Assembly: GCA_014324045.1 (NCBI GenBank)
Contig: JACOMY010000028.1
Location: 1-64,000, forward strand
Direction: 5' to 3'
DNA: 64,000 bases
From: Rhodospirillales bacterium
Lineage (GTDB): Bacteria > Pseudomonadota > Alphaproteobacteria > Kiloniellales > JACOMY01
Shown here: in pieces, positions 55,393 to 63,086 of the stretch
Layout of the letters: every line of letters starts with the position of its first letter
How positions within the stretch are numbered: position 1 is the first letter of the stretch
Notes under the pieces: generated by a model
What the model saw: the letters and a program-made list of their open reading frames with translations, nothing else
Told to the model about the DNA's origin: nothing
Database searches by the model: none
Translations under genes and position numbers: made by a program

Positions 55393-56361
55393 ATGTCCAA
55401 TCTGCCGTCTCTTGCCGCTTTGCGCGCCTTCGCTGCGGCCGCCCGCATGGGCAGCTTCCGGGCGGCCGCGGAAGAACTGCATATATCCCCGACCGCCGTC
55501 AGCCATCACATCCGCGGGCTGGAAGCCTGGCTCGGTCTTGCCCTCTTCACCCGGTCCGGCCGCCGGGTTTTGCTGACCGATCGGGGCCTGCAACTGGCCG
55601 AAGAGGTCGCAAAGGCGTTTCAGATTTTGGAACAGGCCTGCCGGGCAGCGGCAAACCGCCCGGACCAGGCCCCGGGCAAGATCTTCGGCAAGACCCAAGC
55701 CAAGATAAAGATTCGCATCGCCATGGGTCCGAGCTTTGCAACCCGCTGGATGTTGCCGCGGCTATCCGCGTTCGATGCGCAATTTCCCGGGATTGCTGTG
55801 GATCTGGTGCAGACACCGCTTTTGGTGTCGCCGCAGAATGTGGATGCAGACATCTTCATCGCCTGGGGGGGCGGCCATTGGCCGGACATGATCGCGCATC
55901 GGCTGGTAGACGTGATGGCCGCCCCGGTGGCCAGCCCCAGTCTCTTGGACCGGCTGGGGCATCCGGCAAGGCCCGAGGACTTGCTGGGCTTTCCCATGAT
56001 CCATCAGCGCGATACCCTGGGCTGGAGCCAATGGTTTGCCTATCGCGGCATTCCGGTCGGCGAATCCCTGTCCGGGCCGATGATCGAGGACACCAATGTC
56101 GTCCTTCAAGCCGCCATTGCCGGGCAGGGCCTGGTCATGGGATGGCGGCCGCTCATCGACGGCGAATTGGCGAACCGGACACTCGTACAGCTTTTCGCTG
56201 CGGTCCGCAGCGAAATCCGCGCCTACTATCTGATTCGGCACCGGCGCGATACACGGCACGGCGCAATCGACGCCATCTGCAGCTGGCTGATTGGACAAAG
56301 TAGTCTGGATCGCTGTAGCCTGAATCAATGTATTCCCGCAAAAGAATTAAAGAATGATTGA
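55393..56361 (+). CDS. LysR-type regulator (GcvA-like)
   Basis: A 322-residue protein. SLAALRAFAAAARMGSFRAAAEELHISPTAVSHHIRGLEAWLG and LFTRSGRRVLLTDRG make the winged helix; the effector domain follows (RIAMGPSFATRWMLPRLSAFDAQFPGIAVDL, TNVVLQAAIAGQGLVMGWRPL). The latter motif is typical of GcvA-type activators. Divergent from the mttB-like operon, so likely its regulator. Confidence 0.9.
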   Translation: MSNLPSLAALRAFAAAARMGSFRAAAEELHISPTAVSHHIRGLEAWLGLALFTRSGRRVLLTDRGLQLAEEVAKAFQILEQACRAAANRPDQAPGKIFGKTQAKIKIRIAMGPSFATRWMLPRLSAFDAQFPGIAVDLVQTPLLVSPQNVDADIFIAWGGGHWPDMIAHRLVDVMAAPVASPSLLDRLGHPARPEDLLGFPMIHQRDTLGWSQWFAYRGIPVGESLSGPMIEDTNVVLQAAIAGQGLVMGWRPLIDGELANRTLVQLFAAVRSEIRAYYLIRHRRDTRHGAIDAICSWLIGQSSLDRCSLNQCIPAKELKND

Positions 56362-56408
56362 AAGACCGGCGGACCGGAGGTCATCGCCCGCACTCTGCAG
56401 GACCGCAT

Positions 56409-56440
56409 AGCCGGATCCGGACGCGGCACCGGATCCGGCT
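56409..56440. terminator. Bidirectional terminator-like hairpin
   Basis: A perfect 12-bp stem (agccggatccgg / ccggatccggct) with an 8-base loop lies between convergent genes (LysR on plus ending 56361, GMC dehydrogenase on minus ending 56452), where a two-way terminator is expected. No long T run. Confidence 0.65.
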
Positions 56441-56451
56441 GTAGCGGAAAC

Positions 56452-58023
56452 TCAAAGATCGCCGCGCGCCATCTCCCGGGCCATGTAGTCGGCCTGACGC
56501 AGCGCCAGGGCGACGATGGTCAGGGTCGGGTTCTCCGCCCCGCCGGTGGTGAACTGGCTGCCGTCCGAGACGAAGAGGTTCGGCACGTCATGCGCCCGGC
56601 CGAAGGCATCGACGACGCCGTCGCGCGGATTGGCGCTCATACGGCAGGTGCCCAGGTTGTGGGTGGAGGGATAGGGCGGCGTCGGATAGGTCTGCGTCGC
56701 CCCCACCGCGTCGTAGACGGCGCTTCCCTGGCGGTAGGCATGCGCCCGCATGGCGCTATCGTTGGGATGGTCGTTGAAGTGGACGTCGGGAATCGGCAGG
56801 CCGAACCGGTCGCGCCGGTCGGGGTGCAGGGTGATGGCATTGCCTTCCTGCGGCATATCCTCGCCCACCAGCCACATCCCGGCCATGTGATCGTAATTAT
56901 CGAGCGCGCTGGCGAATTCCCGCCCCCAGGCACCGGGATCGAGGAAGGCCGCCATGAAGGGCAGGCCCAGCGACAGGGTTTCCATCTCGTAGCCGCCGGC
57001 GAAACCGCGGGAGGGGTCGTGGATCGCCTCGTCCTGGATGATCCCGGCCATGGTCGTGCCGCGGTACATGTGCACCGGCTTGTCGAAGGCGGCATAGACG
57101 GAGCCCGTCATGTGGCGCATGTAGTTGCGCCCCACCTGGCCCGAGGAATTCGCCAGGCCGTCGGGGAAGGACACCGAGGCCGAGTTCAGCAGCAGCCGCG
57201 GGCTCTCGATCGAGTTACCGGCAACGCAAACCGCGCGGGCCTTCTGCCGGTGCTGGGTTCCGTCCTCGCCGGCATAGACCACGCCGGTAACCTTGCCGCT
57301 GCCGTCATGCTCGATCCTCAAGACCTGGGCGTTGGGGCGGACTTCCAGCTTGCCGGTCGCCTCGCCTTTCGGGATGTCGGCATAGAGCGTCGACCACTTG
57401 GCCCCGGTTTTGCAGCCCTGGAAGCAAAAGCCGATCTGCTGGCAGGCGCCGCGGCCGTCGCGGGGCTGGCTGTTGATCGCCATATGCCCGGTGTTGCATT
57501 CCTTGTAGCCGAGCTTGTCGGCACCGGCCTTCATGATCTTGAAGTTGTTGTTGCCCGGCAGGCCCGGAATAGCGTTGGTGCGGGTAACGCCCAGGCGATC
57601 CTCGGCCATAGCGTACCAAGGGGCCATCTCGCTAGCGTCGATCGGCCAATCCAGCAGGTTTGCACCGGCGATGTCGCCGTAGCTGGTCTTGGCTTTCCAT
57701 TCATGGCTCTGAAAGCGCAGCGAGGCGCCGGCCCAGTGCACGGTGGAGCCGCCGACCGCCTTGACGATCCAAGCCGGCAGGCCGGGAAAGTCCTTGGTCA
57801 ACCGCCAACCGCCCGTTGCCGTCCGCGGATCGAGCCAGGAGATCTGGCCGAAACTCCCCCATTCGTCGTTTTGGAAATCGGCGATCTCGTGCCGGCCGCC
57901 GGCCTCCAGGATCACCGTGCCGATGCCTTTCATCGCCAGTTCCGGCCCCAGAGTGCCGCCACCGGCGCCGGAGCCGACGACGACCACCACGCTGTCGTCG
58001 TTCAGATCGAATACTGCAGTCAT
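56452..58023 (-). CDS. GMC-type flavoprotein dehydrogenase, catalytic subunit
   Basis: A 523-residue member of the gluconate/sorbitol dehydrogenase large-subunit group. FAD loop VVVVVGSGAGGGTLGPELAMKGIGTVILEAGG at the N-terminus, GGSTVHWAGASLRF, CVAGNSIESPRLLLNSAS, and C-terminal HNLGTCRMSANPRDGVVDAFGRAHDVPNLFVSDGSQFTTGGAENPTLTIVALALR with the active-site His and Asn. ATG at 58023 follows gggagggcaag; 17 bases separate it from the small subunit. Electrons should go through the cytochrome encoded upstream. Substrate (alcohol, polyol or sugar acid) unknown. Confidence 0.9.
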   Translation of the reverse strand: MTAVFDLNDDSVVVVVGSGAGGGTLGPELAMKGIGTVILEAGGRHEIADFQNDEWGSFGQISWLDPRTATGGWRLTKDFPGLPAWIVKAVGGSTVHWAGASLRFQSHEWKAKTSYGDIAGANLLDWPIDASEMAPWYAMAEDRLGVTRTNAIPGLPGNNNFKIMKAGADKLGYKECNTGHMAINSQPRDGRGACQQIGFCFQGCKTGAKWSTLYADIPKGEATGKLEVRPNAQVLRIEHDGSGKVTGVVYAGEDGTQHRQKARAVCVAGNSIESPRLLLNSASVSFPDGLANSSGQVGRNYMRHMTGSVYAAFDKPVHMYRGTTMAGIIQDEAIHDPSRGFAGGYEMETLSLGLPFMAAFLDPGAWGREFASALDNYDHMAGMWLVGEDMPQEGNAITLHPDRRDRFGLPIPDVHFNDHPNDSAMRAHAYRQGSAVYDAVGATQTYPTPPYPSTHNLGTCRMSANPRDGVVDAFGRAHDVPNLFVSDGSQFTTGGAENPTLTIVALALRQADYMAREMARGDL

Positions 58024-58040
58024 CTTGCCCTCCCTTAGCC

Positions 58041-58592
58041 TTAGTTCTTGCCGAGCCAATCGATGTCGTCGAAGCCACGGTAGAGATAGCCCCCTTGCGA
58101 GGCCGACTCGCCTTCGTAACCGAACAGCGGCCAGACCTCGGGATTGTTGTAGAGGCCGGTGACCAGGCTGGCGCGCACCCTCTGGAAGAAGGCTTCGCTT
58201 TCGATCGCCTGCAGCAGGGCGGTGCGGTCCCGCTCCCAGCCAACCTGGGCGTAAGCAACCCCCTGCGCCGCCTGCGCCGCCCGGTCGAGACCGGCCACAC
58301 CGGCCTCGAACAAGGCCTTGTCGTCGGCCGAGGCGGCCGCCGCCTGATCGAAGGTCTCGACCGCCTTGGCGTAGAAGCCGTCGGCCAGCCGGTCGTGCGG
58401 ATAGATGTCCCGGGACATCTGCACCAAGGTGGCGAAGGTGGTCGGCTGCAAAGCCTGGGCATGGGCCGCCCAGGCCGAACCGGCGCCGACGATGGCACCG
58501 CCCGGCAGGATTGTCATCGCCACCAGCGATGCACCGCCGCTGCCCAGCAAGCGGCGCCGCGACAGCTTAACTCTCTTGTCTGGTATACGCAT
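58041..58592 (-). CDS. Gluconate 2-dehydrogenase subunit 3 family protein, Tat signal
   Basis: A 183-residue small subunit. The N-terminus SRRRLLGSGGASLVAMTILPGG is a twin-arginine signal that carries the folded GMC subunit to the periplasm as a hitch-hiker. The mature part (ATLVQMSRDIYPHDRLADGFYAKAVETF, FFQRVRASLVTGLYNNPEVWPLFGYEGESASQGGYLYRGFDDIDW) matches the subunit 3 family. A gggagga site precedes the ATG. Confidence 0.9.
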   Translation of the reverse strand: MRIPDKRVKLSRRRLLGSGGASLVAMTILPGGAIVGAGSAWAAHAQALQPTTFATLVQMSRDIYPHDRLADGFYAKAVETFDQAAAASADDKALFEAGVAGLDRAAQAAQGVAYAQVGWERDRTALLQAIESEAFFQRVRASLVTGLYNNPEVWPLFGYEGESASQGGYLYRGFDDIDWLGKN

Positions 58593-58688
58593 CTTGGGTC
58601 CTCCCGTTTATTAATCCTCTTGCACGCTGTACTTGACGCATTTACTGCGCACTCGTTCGCTTTACAGTGAGCGCTTTGGCGCTGTTAG

Positions 58689-59084
58689 TTAGCGGTAACG
58701 TCCGTGCTTCTGTAAAACCTCGATCTTGTAGCCGTCCGGATCCTGAACGAAGAAGAACTTAGCCATCAGCGCGCCCTCGCGGTGAAACTCCTTCACCGGC
58801 GTCGGCGCCAGGCCGAGACTCTCGAAACGGGCGTGCTCGGCCTCCAGTGCCTCGACGGCGACGGCCAGATGACCATAGCCGCTGCCGTGGCTGTAAGGCT
58901 CGCTCTGGCTGCGGTTGACGGTCAGTTCGACCTCGAAGTCGTTCTCCTCGTTGGACAGATAGACCAGGGTGAAGTCTTCGAAGGGAAAACGGTCGGCGAC
59001 CTCCAGACCGAAGGCCAAGCGGTAGAAGTCGACCGACGCCTTCTCGTCCAGCACGCGGATCATGGTGTGAATTGCCTTGGCCAT
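58689..59084 (-). CDS. Glyoxalase I / VOC-family lactoylglutathione lyase
   Basis: A 131-residue VOC protein. IHTMIRVLDEKASVDFYRLAFGLEVADR, FTLVYLSNEENDFEVELTVN, GYGHLAVAVEALE and FVQDPDGYKIEVLQ place metal ligands His, Glu, His, Glu at the glyoxalase I positions. It would isomerise the methylglyoxal-glutathione hemithioacetal. Sitting between the cytochrome and dehydrogenase genes, it may remove a reactive aldehyde made by the pathway. Ribosome site caggag upstream. Confidence 0.9.
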   Translation of the reverse strand: MAKAIHTMIRVLDEKASVDFYRLAFGLEVADRFPFEDFTLVYLSNEENDFEVELTVNRSQSEPYSHGSGYGHLAVAVEALEAEHARFESLGLAPTPVKEFHREGALMAKFFFVQDPDGYKIEVLQKHGRYR

Positions 59085-59100
59085 CGCTGCGGATCTCCTG

Positions 59101-59526
59101 TTACCTGCTCGCGGTTTCGAGAAAGAGGATGATGCGCCGGCGGATCTCGGGATCGGCCTGGCTGTACATCATGTAGCTGTCTTGCGAAAGGGTCTTGGGA
59201 TCTTCGAGGTACCGGTCCAGCAGCGCCGGCGTCCAATGCCGCTGCTCCGCCTTAAGACCTTCGGAATAGGCAAAGCCGGGCAGGCCGCCGATCGGCCGTT
59301 CGAACAGCCCCCAGAGGTTTGGGCCCTGGCGGCGGCCGCCGCCCTTTTCCACCGTATGACAGGCCATGCAGTGCTGCTTGAACAGCGCAGCCTCCTCGGC
59401 CCTTGCCTCCGATGCATATCCCCCCAATACCCCCAGCGGCACCGCCGATAGAACGGCGGCAAGAAGTAGCTCCCCAAGAAACAAGAAATAGCACCCCGGG
59501 CTTGGGTTTCGCCTAGCACCCATCAT
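59101..59526 (-). CDS. Periplasmic c-type cytochrome
   Basis: A 141-residue mono-haem cytochrome. A hydrophobic signal (GCYFLFLGELLLAAVLSAVPLG) is followed by AALFKQHCMACHTVEKGG with the CMACH haem site; Met in DSYMMYSQADPEIRRRIILFL is the likely sixth ligand. It should take electrons from the GMC dehydrogenase. ATG 59526 (or 59523) is chosen over the TTG at 59532. Gap to the glyoxalase gene is 16 bases. Confidence 0.9.
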   Translation of the reverse strand: MMGARRNPSPGCYFLFLGELLLAAVLSAVPLGVLGGYASEARAEEAALFKQHCMACHTVEKGGGRRQGPNLWGLFERPIGGLPGFAYSEGLKAEQRHWTPALLDRYLEDPKTLSQDSYMMYSQADPEIRRRIILFLETASR

Positions 59527-59612
59527 AGGCAATAGCCTAAGGCCGCGGCTGGCGCCCGGGGTGTTATCCGCCTACTACATCGAAAAAAAAATGCCGACCA
59601 GGCTGGAATGGG

Positions 59613-59930
59613 TTAGGCCGGAACCGCTTCTCCGGCTTGGCAGGCGGCCGCTCCGAGGGCTTGCCGGTCGAAGTCCAGCTCCAGGAAATTCAAGCAGCAG
59701 CAGCGCAACAGCGAGGCAAAATTCCCGACCTCCCCATGGATCTCCAGCGCCTCTTCGTAGAGCAGAGACAGGAACCTGCCCATCGCCATGCCTTGAACCT
59801 CGGCGATCTGCTCCAGGACCGCCCAAAAACGCGCCTCCAGGCGGACAGAGGTCGAATGCCCCATCAGCCGGACCGAGCGCGTCTCGAAAGCATAGTTTGC
59901 CGGGTCCTGCCCAGCGAAGACCCTACACAT
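59613..59930 (-). CDS. Ribbon-helix-helix domain protein
   Basis: A 105-residue protein of the RHH_4 type. It opens MCRVFAGQDPANYAFETRSVRLMGHSTSVRLEARFWAVLEQIAEVQGM and ends with a conserved GEVGNFASLLRCCCLNFLE. A strong ggaggattggcg site supports the ATG at 59930; the frame upstream begins with TTG. Members are small DNA-binding regulators. Its target is unknown; the operon upstream of it and the repeats downstream are candidates. Confidence 0.85.
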   Translation of the reverse strand: MCRVFAGQDPANYAFETRSVRLMGHSTSVRLEARFWAVLEQIAEVQGMAMGRFLSLLYEEALEIHGEVGNFASLLRCCCLNFLELDFDRQALGAAACQAGEAVPA

Positions 59931-60071
59931 CGCCAATCCTCCATCCGCATTCTTTATTGGCCGGGGGCTTGAGACTACGGCCGCAGCCTCAAGCCCTCAG
60001 CGGCCCTGAAGCGTCAGTCTAACGCCCCGCTTGCCGGCGGCGCAACGCAGGGCACTCCCGGGCAGGGCACT

Positions 60072-60126
60072 GGGAACAGACAACGGGAACTAGACAAGAG
60101 GAAATAGACAAAAGGAACGGACAATT
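60072..60126 (+). repeat. Four-copy degenerate 13/14-nt tandem repeat
   Basis: Units gggaacagacaac, gggaactagacaag, aggaaatagacaaa and aggaacggacaatt follow one another without gaps (13, 14, 14, 14 bases); consensus rGGAAytAGACAAr. A purine-rich strand bias is obvious. Confidence 0.65.
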
Positions 60127-60209
60127 CCCGCCGGAATTGGCGGGGTACGGCAGGCCGGGAAAATCCGGGCGCCCTCCCTTGTTTTGCCGGCCCCCTTGTT
60201 TGCCTGAAG

Positions 60210-60286
60210 GACGGCTGCAGGGGTGCTGCAAGGCTCTTGCAAGGCCGTTGCAGGGGTCTTGCAGTGCTCTTGCAAGCCCCTTGCCG
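60210..60286 (+). repeat. Seven-copy degenerate 11-nt tandem repeat (TTGCAA-like)
   Basis: The 77 bases divide exactly into seven 11-mers: gacggctgcag, gggtgctgcaa, ggctcttgcaa, ggccgttgcag, gggtcttgcag, tgctcttgcaa, gccccttgccg. The core (t)TTGCA(a/g) recurs once per helical turn, as in some protein-binding arrays. The period is not a multiple of three, which argues against simple coding repeats. Confidence 0.7.
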
Positions 60287-60411
60287 GAGCTGTTCCGCAC
60301 TGGCTGTGGCTTGCGCGTCGGCGGCGGTTCCGGATCGGGCAGCCCTGCCAGCACCCGCTTCTAGACTGGGGGCCGGCTGGAGCGGCAGCCCATGAAGCTG
60401 CCCCCCGAGCG

Positions 60412-60433
60412 CGCCCGGCAAGCTTGCCGGGCG
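60412..60433. other. Perfect 22-bp palindrome
   Basis: The half sequence cgcccggcaag is followed directly by its reverse complement, with no spacer and no T run, so it is more like a dimeric operator than a terminator. It shares the ttgccgg core with the last unit of the nearby 11-nt array. Confidence 0.6.
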
Positions 60434-60869
60434 TCCTGTCCGGCCCGTAGAGCCGTGCCATGCGGCTGACTGCGGCGCCGCCGAAGATGGCTTGGAAAGA
60501 CGGGCGGGACTGTGGGGCGTCGGCCTGGTGTCCGGCACCGCCCAGCATCGGAATGCCAGAATACCGCCCCCCTGCACTCTGCCCCGCCAAAGCGCCGGGC
60601 GGCAGAGCGCTCGCCCTCCGGCAGCTCCGCACCCGGCCCTATCGGGCCGCTTTCAACACCCCGCCGCCCCTTGGGGCCGCCGCCCCGGGCCGCTGCAGCC
60701 GGGCAAAGGACCCGCTGCCCAAACAGGATACCGCAGGATACCTTGGGCGGGATGCCTGCCGGCTCGCAGGATGGATCCCGGCGGCGCGCCAGACAGACGG
60801 CCTTCAAGCGGCCTCGCCGGACGACTCTTGCGCTCCTCCGGACCGGGCCAATCCCCGGCACCGCAAGGC

Positions 60870-61931
60870 TCACATGACGGTTCTTTGTTCGACCCGGGCC
60901 GGTACCAGTGCCCGCACCAGATGTTTCATGTTCAGGACACCGACCGCTTCGCCGTCGTTTAAGACCCGGTAAACCTTATAGGTGTCGCCGCCGGACAGGG
61001 ATATCAGCTGTTCCAGCGTGTCGTTGGCATCCACATCGCCGTCGAACTCCCCCGCACGGTCGCTATCCGCCGTCATGACCGACCGGACGCGCAGCACCCG
61101 GGCGCGGTTGATGTCGCTTACGAAGTCCTCGATATAGGGATCGTTGGGGTTCAGCAGGATATACTGCGGCTCACCCTGCTGCACCACATAGCCGTCCTTC
61201 AGGATCACCAGATGATCGGCCAGTTTCAGCGCCTCGTCCAGGTCGTGGGTGATAAAGACGATCGTCTTGTGCAGATCGTTCTGCAGCTCCAGCAACAGAT
61301 CCTGCATGTCGGTCCGGATCAGCGGGTCGAGCGCCGAGAAGGCTTCGTCCATCAGCATGACCTCGGAATCCGAGGCCAAGGCCCGGGCGATCCCCACCCT
61401 TTGCTGCATGCCCCCGGATAGCTGGTGCGGATAGTGATCCTCATACCCCGTCAGCCCGACCCGTTCGAGCCACTTCTTGCCGGCGGCGACGGTCTCGGCT
61501 CTTGTGTTGCCGCGCACCGCCAGCGCCATGCCCGCGTTCTCTGCCACGGTTTTATGCGGCAGCAAGGCGAATTTCTGGAACACCATCGACATGCTGTTCA
61601 GCCGCATGTCCCGCAGGCGCACCTCGTCGTAATCCAGCACGTTCTGCCCATTGACCCAGACCTCTCCGGCGGTGGGCTCGATCAGCCGGTTCACATGGCG
61701 GATCAGGGTCGATTTGCCGGAACCGGACAAGCCCATGATGACGGTGATCTCTCCGGCCTGCATATCGACATTGATGTCCTGCAGACCGAGCACATGCGCT
61801 TGCTGGTCCAGCAGTTCGGATTTGCCCATACCCTCGCGCACATGTTCCATTGCCTGTTCCGGGCGGGCGCCGAAGATCTTGTACAGGTTCCGGATCGAAA
61901 TTTTCGCTGTGCCCGTCTTGTTGCCGGTCAT
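60870..61931 (-). CDS. proV: Glycine betaine/proline ABC transporter ATP-binding protein
   Basis: A 353-residue quaternary-amine ATPase. It has the QAT-specific N-terminus (KIFGARPEQAMEHVREGMGK), Walker A MGLSGSGKST, Q-loop VFQKFALLPHKTV, signature LSGGMQQRVGIARAL, Walker B MLMDEAFSALD and H-loop ITHDLDEAL. The C-terminal CBS-like part (VMTADSDRAGEFDGDVDANDTLEQL) is the osmosensing regulatory segment of this family. Last gene of proXWV on this strand. Confidence 0.93.
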   Translation of the reverse strand: MTGNKTGTAKISIRNLYKIFGARPEQAMEHVREGMGKSELLDQQAHVLGLQDINVDMQAGEITVIMGLSGSGKSTLIRHVNRLIEPTAGEVWVNGQNVLDYDEVRLRDMRLNSMSMVFQKFALLPHKTVAENAGMALAVRGNTRAETVAAGKKWLERVGLTGYEDHYPHQLSGGMQQRVGIARALASDSEVMLMDEAFSALDPLIRTDMQDLLLELQNDLHKTIVFITHDLDEALKLADHLVILKDGYVVQQGEPQYILLNPNDPYIEDFVSDINRARVLRVRSVMTADSDRAGEFDGDVDANDTLEQLISLSGGDTYKVYRVLNDGEAVGVLNMKHLVRALVPARVEQRTVM

Positions 61932-61958
61932 CGCCTTGCGCCCCAGTGTTCTTGCACC

Positions 61959-62987
61959 TCAGTGTTTCTGCACGGCCGAGACCCGCTCCAGCGCCGCTTT
62001 CGAGACCCGGTCGAGAACGATGGCCAGAAGAACGATGCCGAGCCCGGCGATCAGACCCACACCCAGTTCCAGGTTGCGGATGCCGCGCAGCACCAGAACT
62101 CCCAGCCCCGGCGCCGAGACCAGAGAGGCGATCACCACCATGGCCAGGCTCATCATGATGGTCTGGTTGATCCCGGCCATGATGTTGGGCAGCGCCAAGG
62201 GCAGTTCGACCCCCCAGAGTTTCTGGCGCGGCGACATGCCGAAGGCATCGGCCGCTTCCACCACATCCCTATCGACCAGGCGAATGCCCAGATCCGTCAG
62301 CCGGATCACCGGCACGATGGCGTAGGCAATGATCGCAATGCCGTAGAGTTTCGGTTCCGTCACGCTGAAGAGGAAGATGAGCGGGATAAGATAGACGAAT
62401 GTGGGCAGCGTTTGCAGCAAATCCAGCACCGGCAGGACCGTCCGCTGCAGCCCGTCCGATTTCGCCATCGCAATGCCGATCGGCACCCCGAACAGGATGG
62501 AAATACCGGTGCAGACCAGCACGATCGACAGCGTCTGCAGCGCCGGATCAAGATGGTCTATAAAGCCCAGGCAAGCGAAAACCAGAATCACGAAAGCGGT
62601 CACCGCCCGCGACCGCGACACGTACCACACCGACACGAACAACAAAGGCAGGATCAGCCACCAGGGCACCGCATTCACCGCCTGCAGCGCCCATTCCAGC
62701 ATCCACGACAGCGGTTGCGTCGGCGGATCCAGCACCAGCTTGAGGGCATCCTTGATCGCCAGAAACCCCGACTCGACGGATGCAACGAAATCGCGGGATT
62801 GCGGAATGGCCAGGCAGGCCTCGTGCAAGGCGTCCAGCGATGGGAAGGGAAAGATCGGGCCGTCCTCGGCATTGCCTGCATTCGCCTGTGCCAACAGATC
62901 GGCCATCGATAACTTGGCCTCGCCGCCGGTCGCGTCGCACCAGTCGCGAAGTCCAAGCGCATCGAACGTGCGGTCGTAATAAGCCAT
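61959..62987 (-). CDS. proW: Glycine betaine/proline ABC transporter permease
   Basis: A 342-residue permease with a hydrophilic N-terminal 100 residues then about seven helices (WWLILPLLFVSVWYVSRS, AVTAFVILVFACLGFI, TLSIVLVCTGISILFGVPIGIAMA). The coupling loop EAADAFGMSPRQKLWGVELPLALPNIMAGINQ is characteristic of ProW. It lies 27 bases upstream of proV. Confidence 0.93.
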   Translation of the reverse strand: MAYYDRTFDALGLRDWCDATGGEAKLSMADLLAQANAGNAEDGPIFPFPSLDALHEACLAIPQSRDFVASVESGFLAIKDALKLVLDPPTQPLSWMLEWALQAVNAVPWWLILPLLFVSVWYVSRSRAVTAFVILVFACLGFIDHLDPALQTLSIVLVCTGISILFGVPIGIAMAKSDGLQRTVLPVLDLLQTLPTFVYLIPLIFLFSVTEPKLYGIAIIAYAIVPVIRLTDLGIRLVDRDVVEAADAFGMSPRQKLWGVELPLALPNIMAGINQTIMMSLAMVVIASLVSAPGLGVLVLRGIRNLELGVGLIAGLGIVLLAIVLDRVSKAALERVSAVQKH

Positions 62988-63086
62988 ATGATCCCCTCCC
63001 CCGGTAACCCGGACACCCCTTGAAAGCTGCCCGGGCCCTTCGGTACCTCTGGCCTCTGATCGCTCCCTTACGTTATTTCCGCACTG

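Larger units (their letters stand above)
59931..60869. other. 939-base gene-poor, repeat-bearing intergenic region
   Basis: Many overlapping open frames cross this very GC-rich stretch on both strands, none with a recognisable family; I regard all as chance. It contains two short degenerate tandem arrays (60072-60126 and 60210-60286) and a perfect palindrome (60412-60433), listed separately. Confidence 0.55.

Noticed and set aside
56590-58038. 482-codon plus-strand frame opposite the GMC dehydrogenase
   Set aside because: Antisense shadow of a gene with clear FAD and catalytic motifs.
60210-60286. CRISPR array
   Set aside because: Units are 11 bases, contiguous and degenerate, with no spacers and no cas genes nearby.
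60014-60870. Several overlapping 100-190 codon frames on both strands
   Set aside because: All overlap each other, are Pro/Arg/Ala/Gly rich, lack ribosome sites and families, and cross non-triplet tandem repeats.
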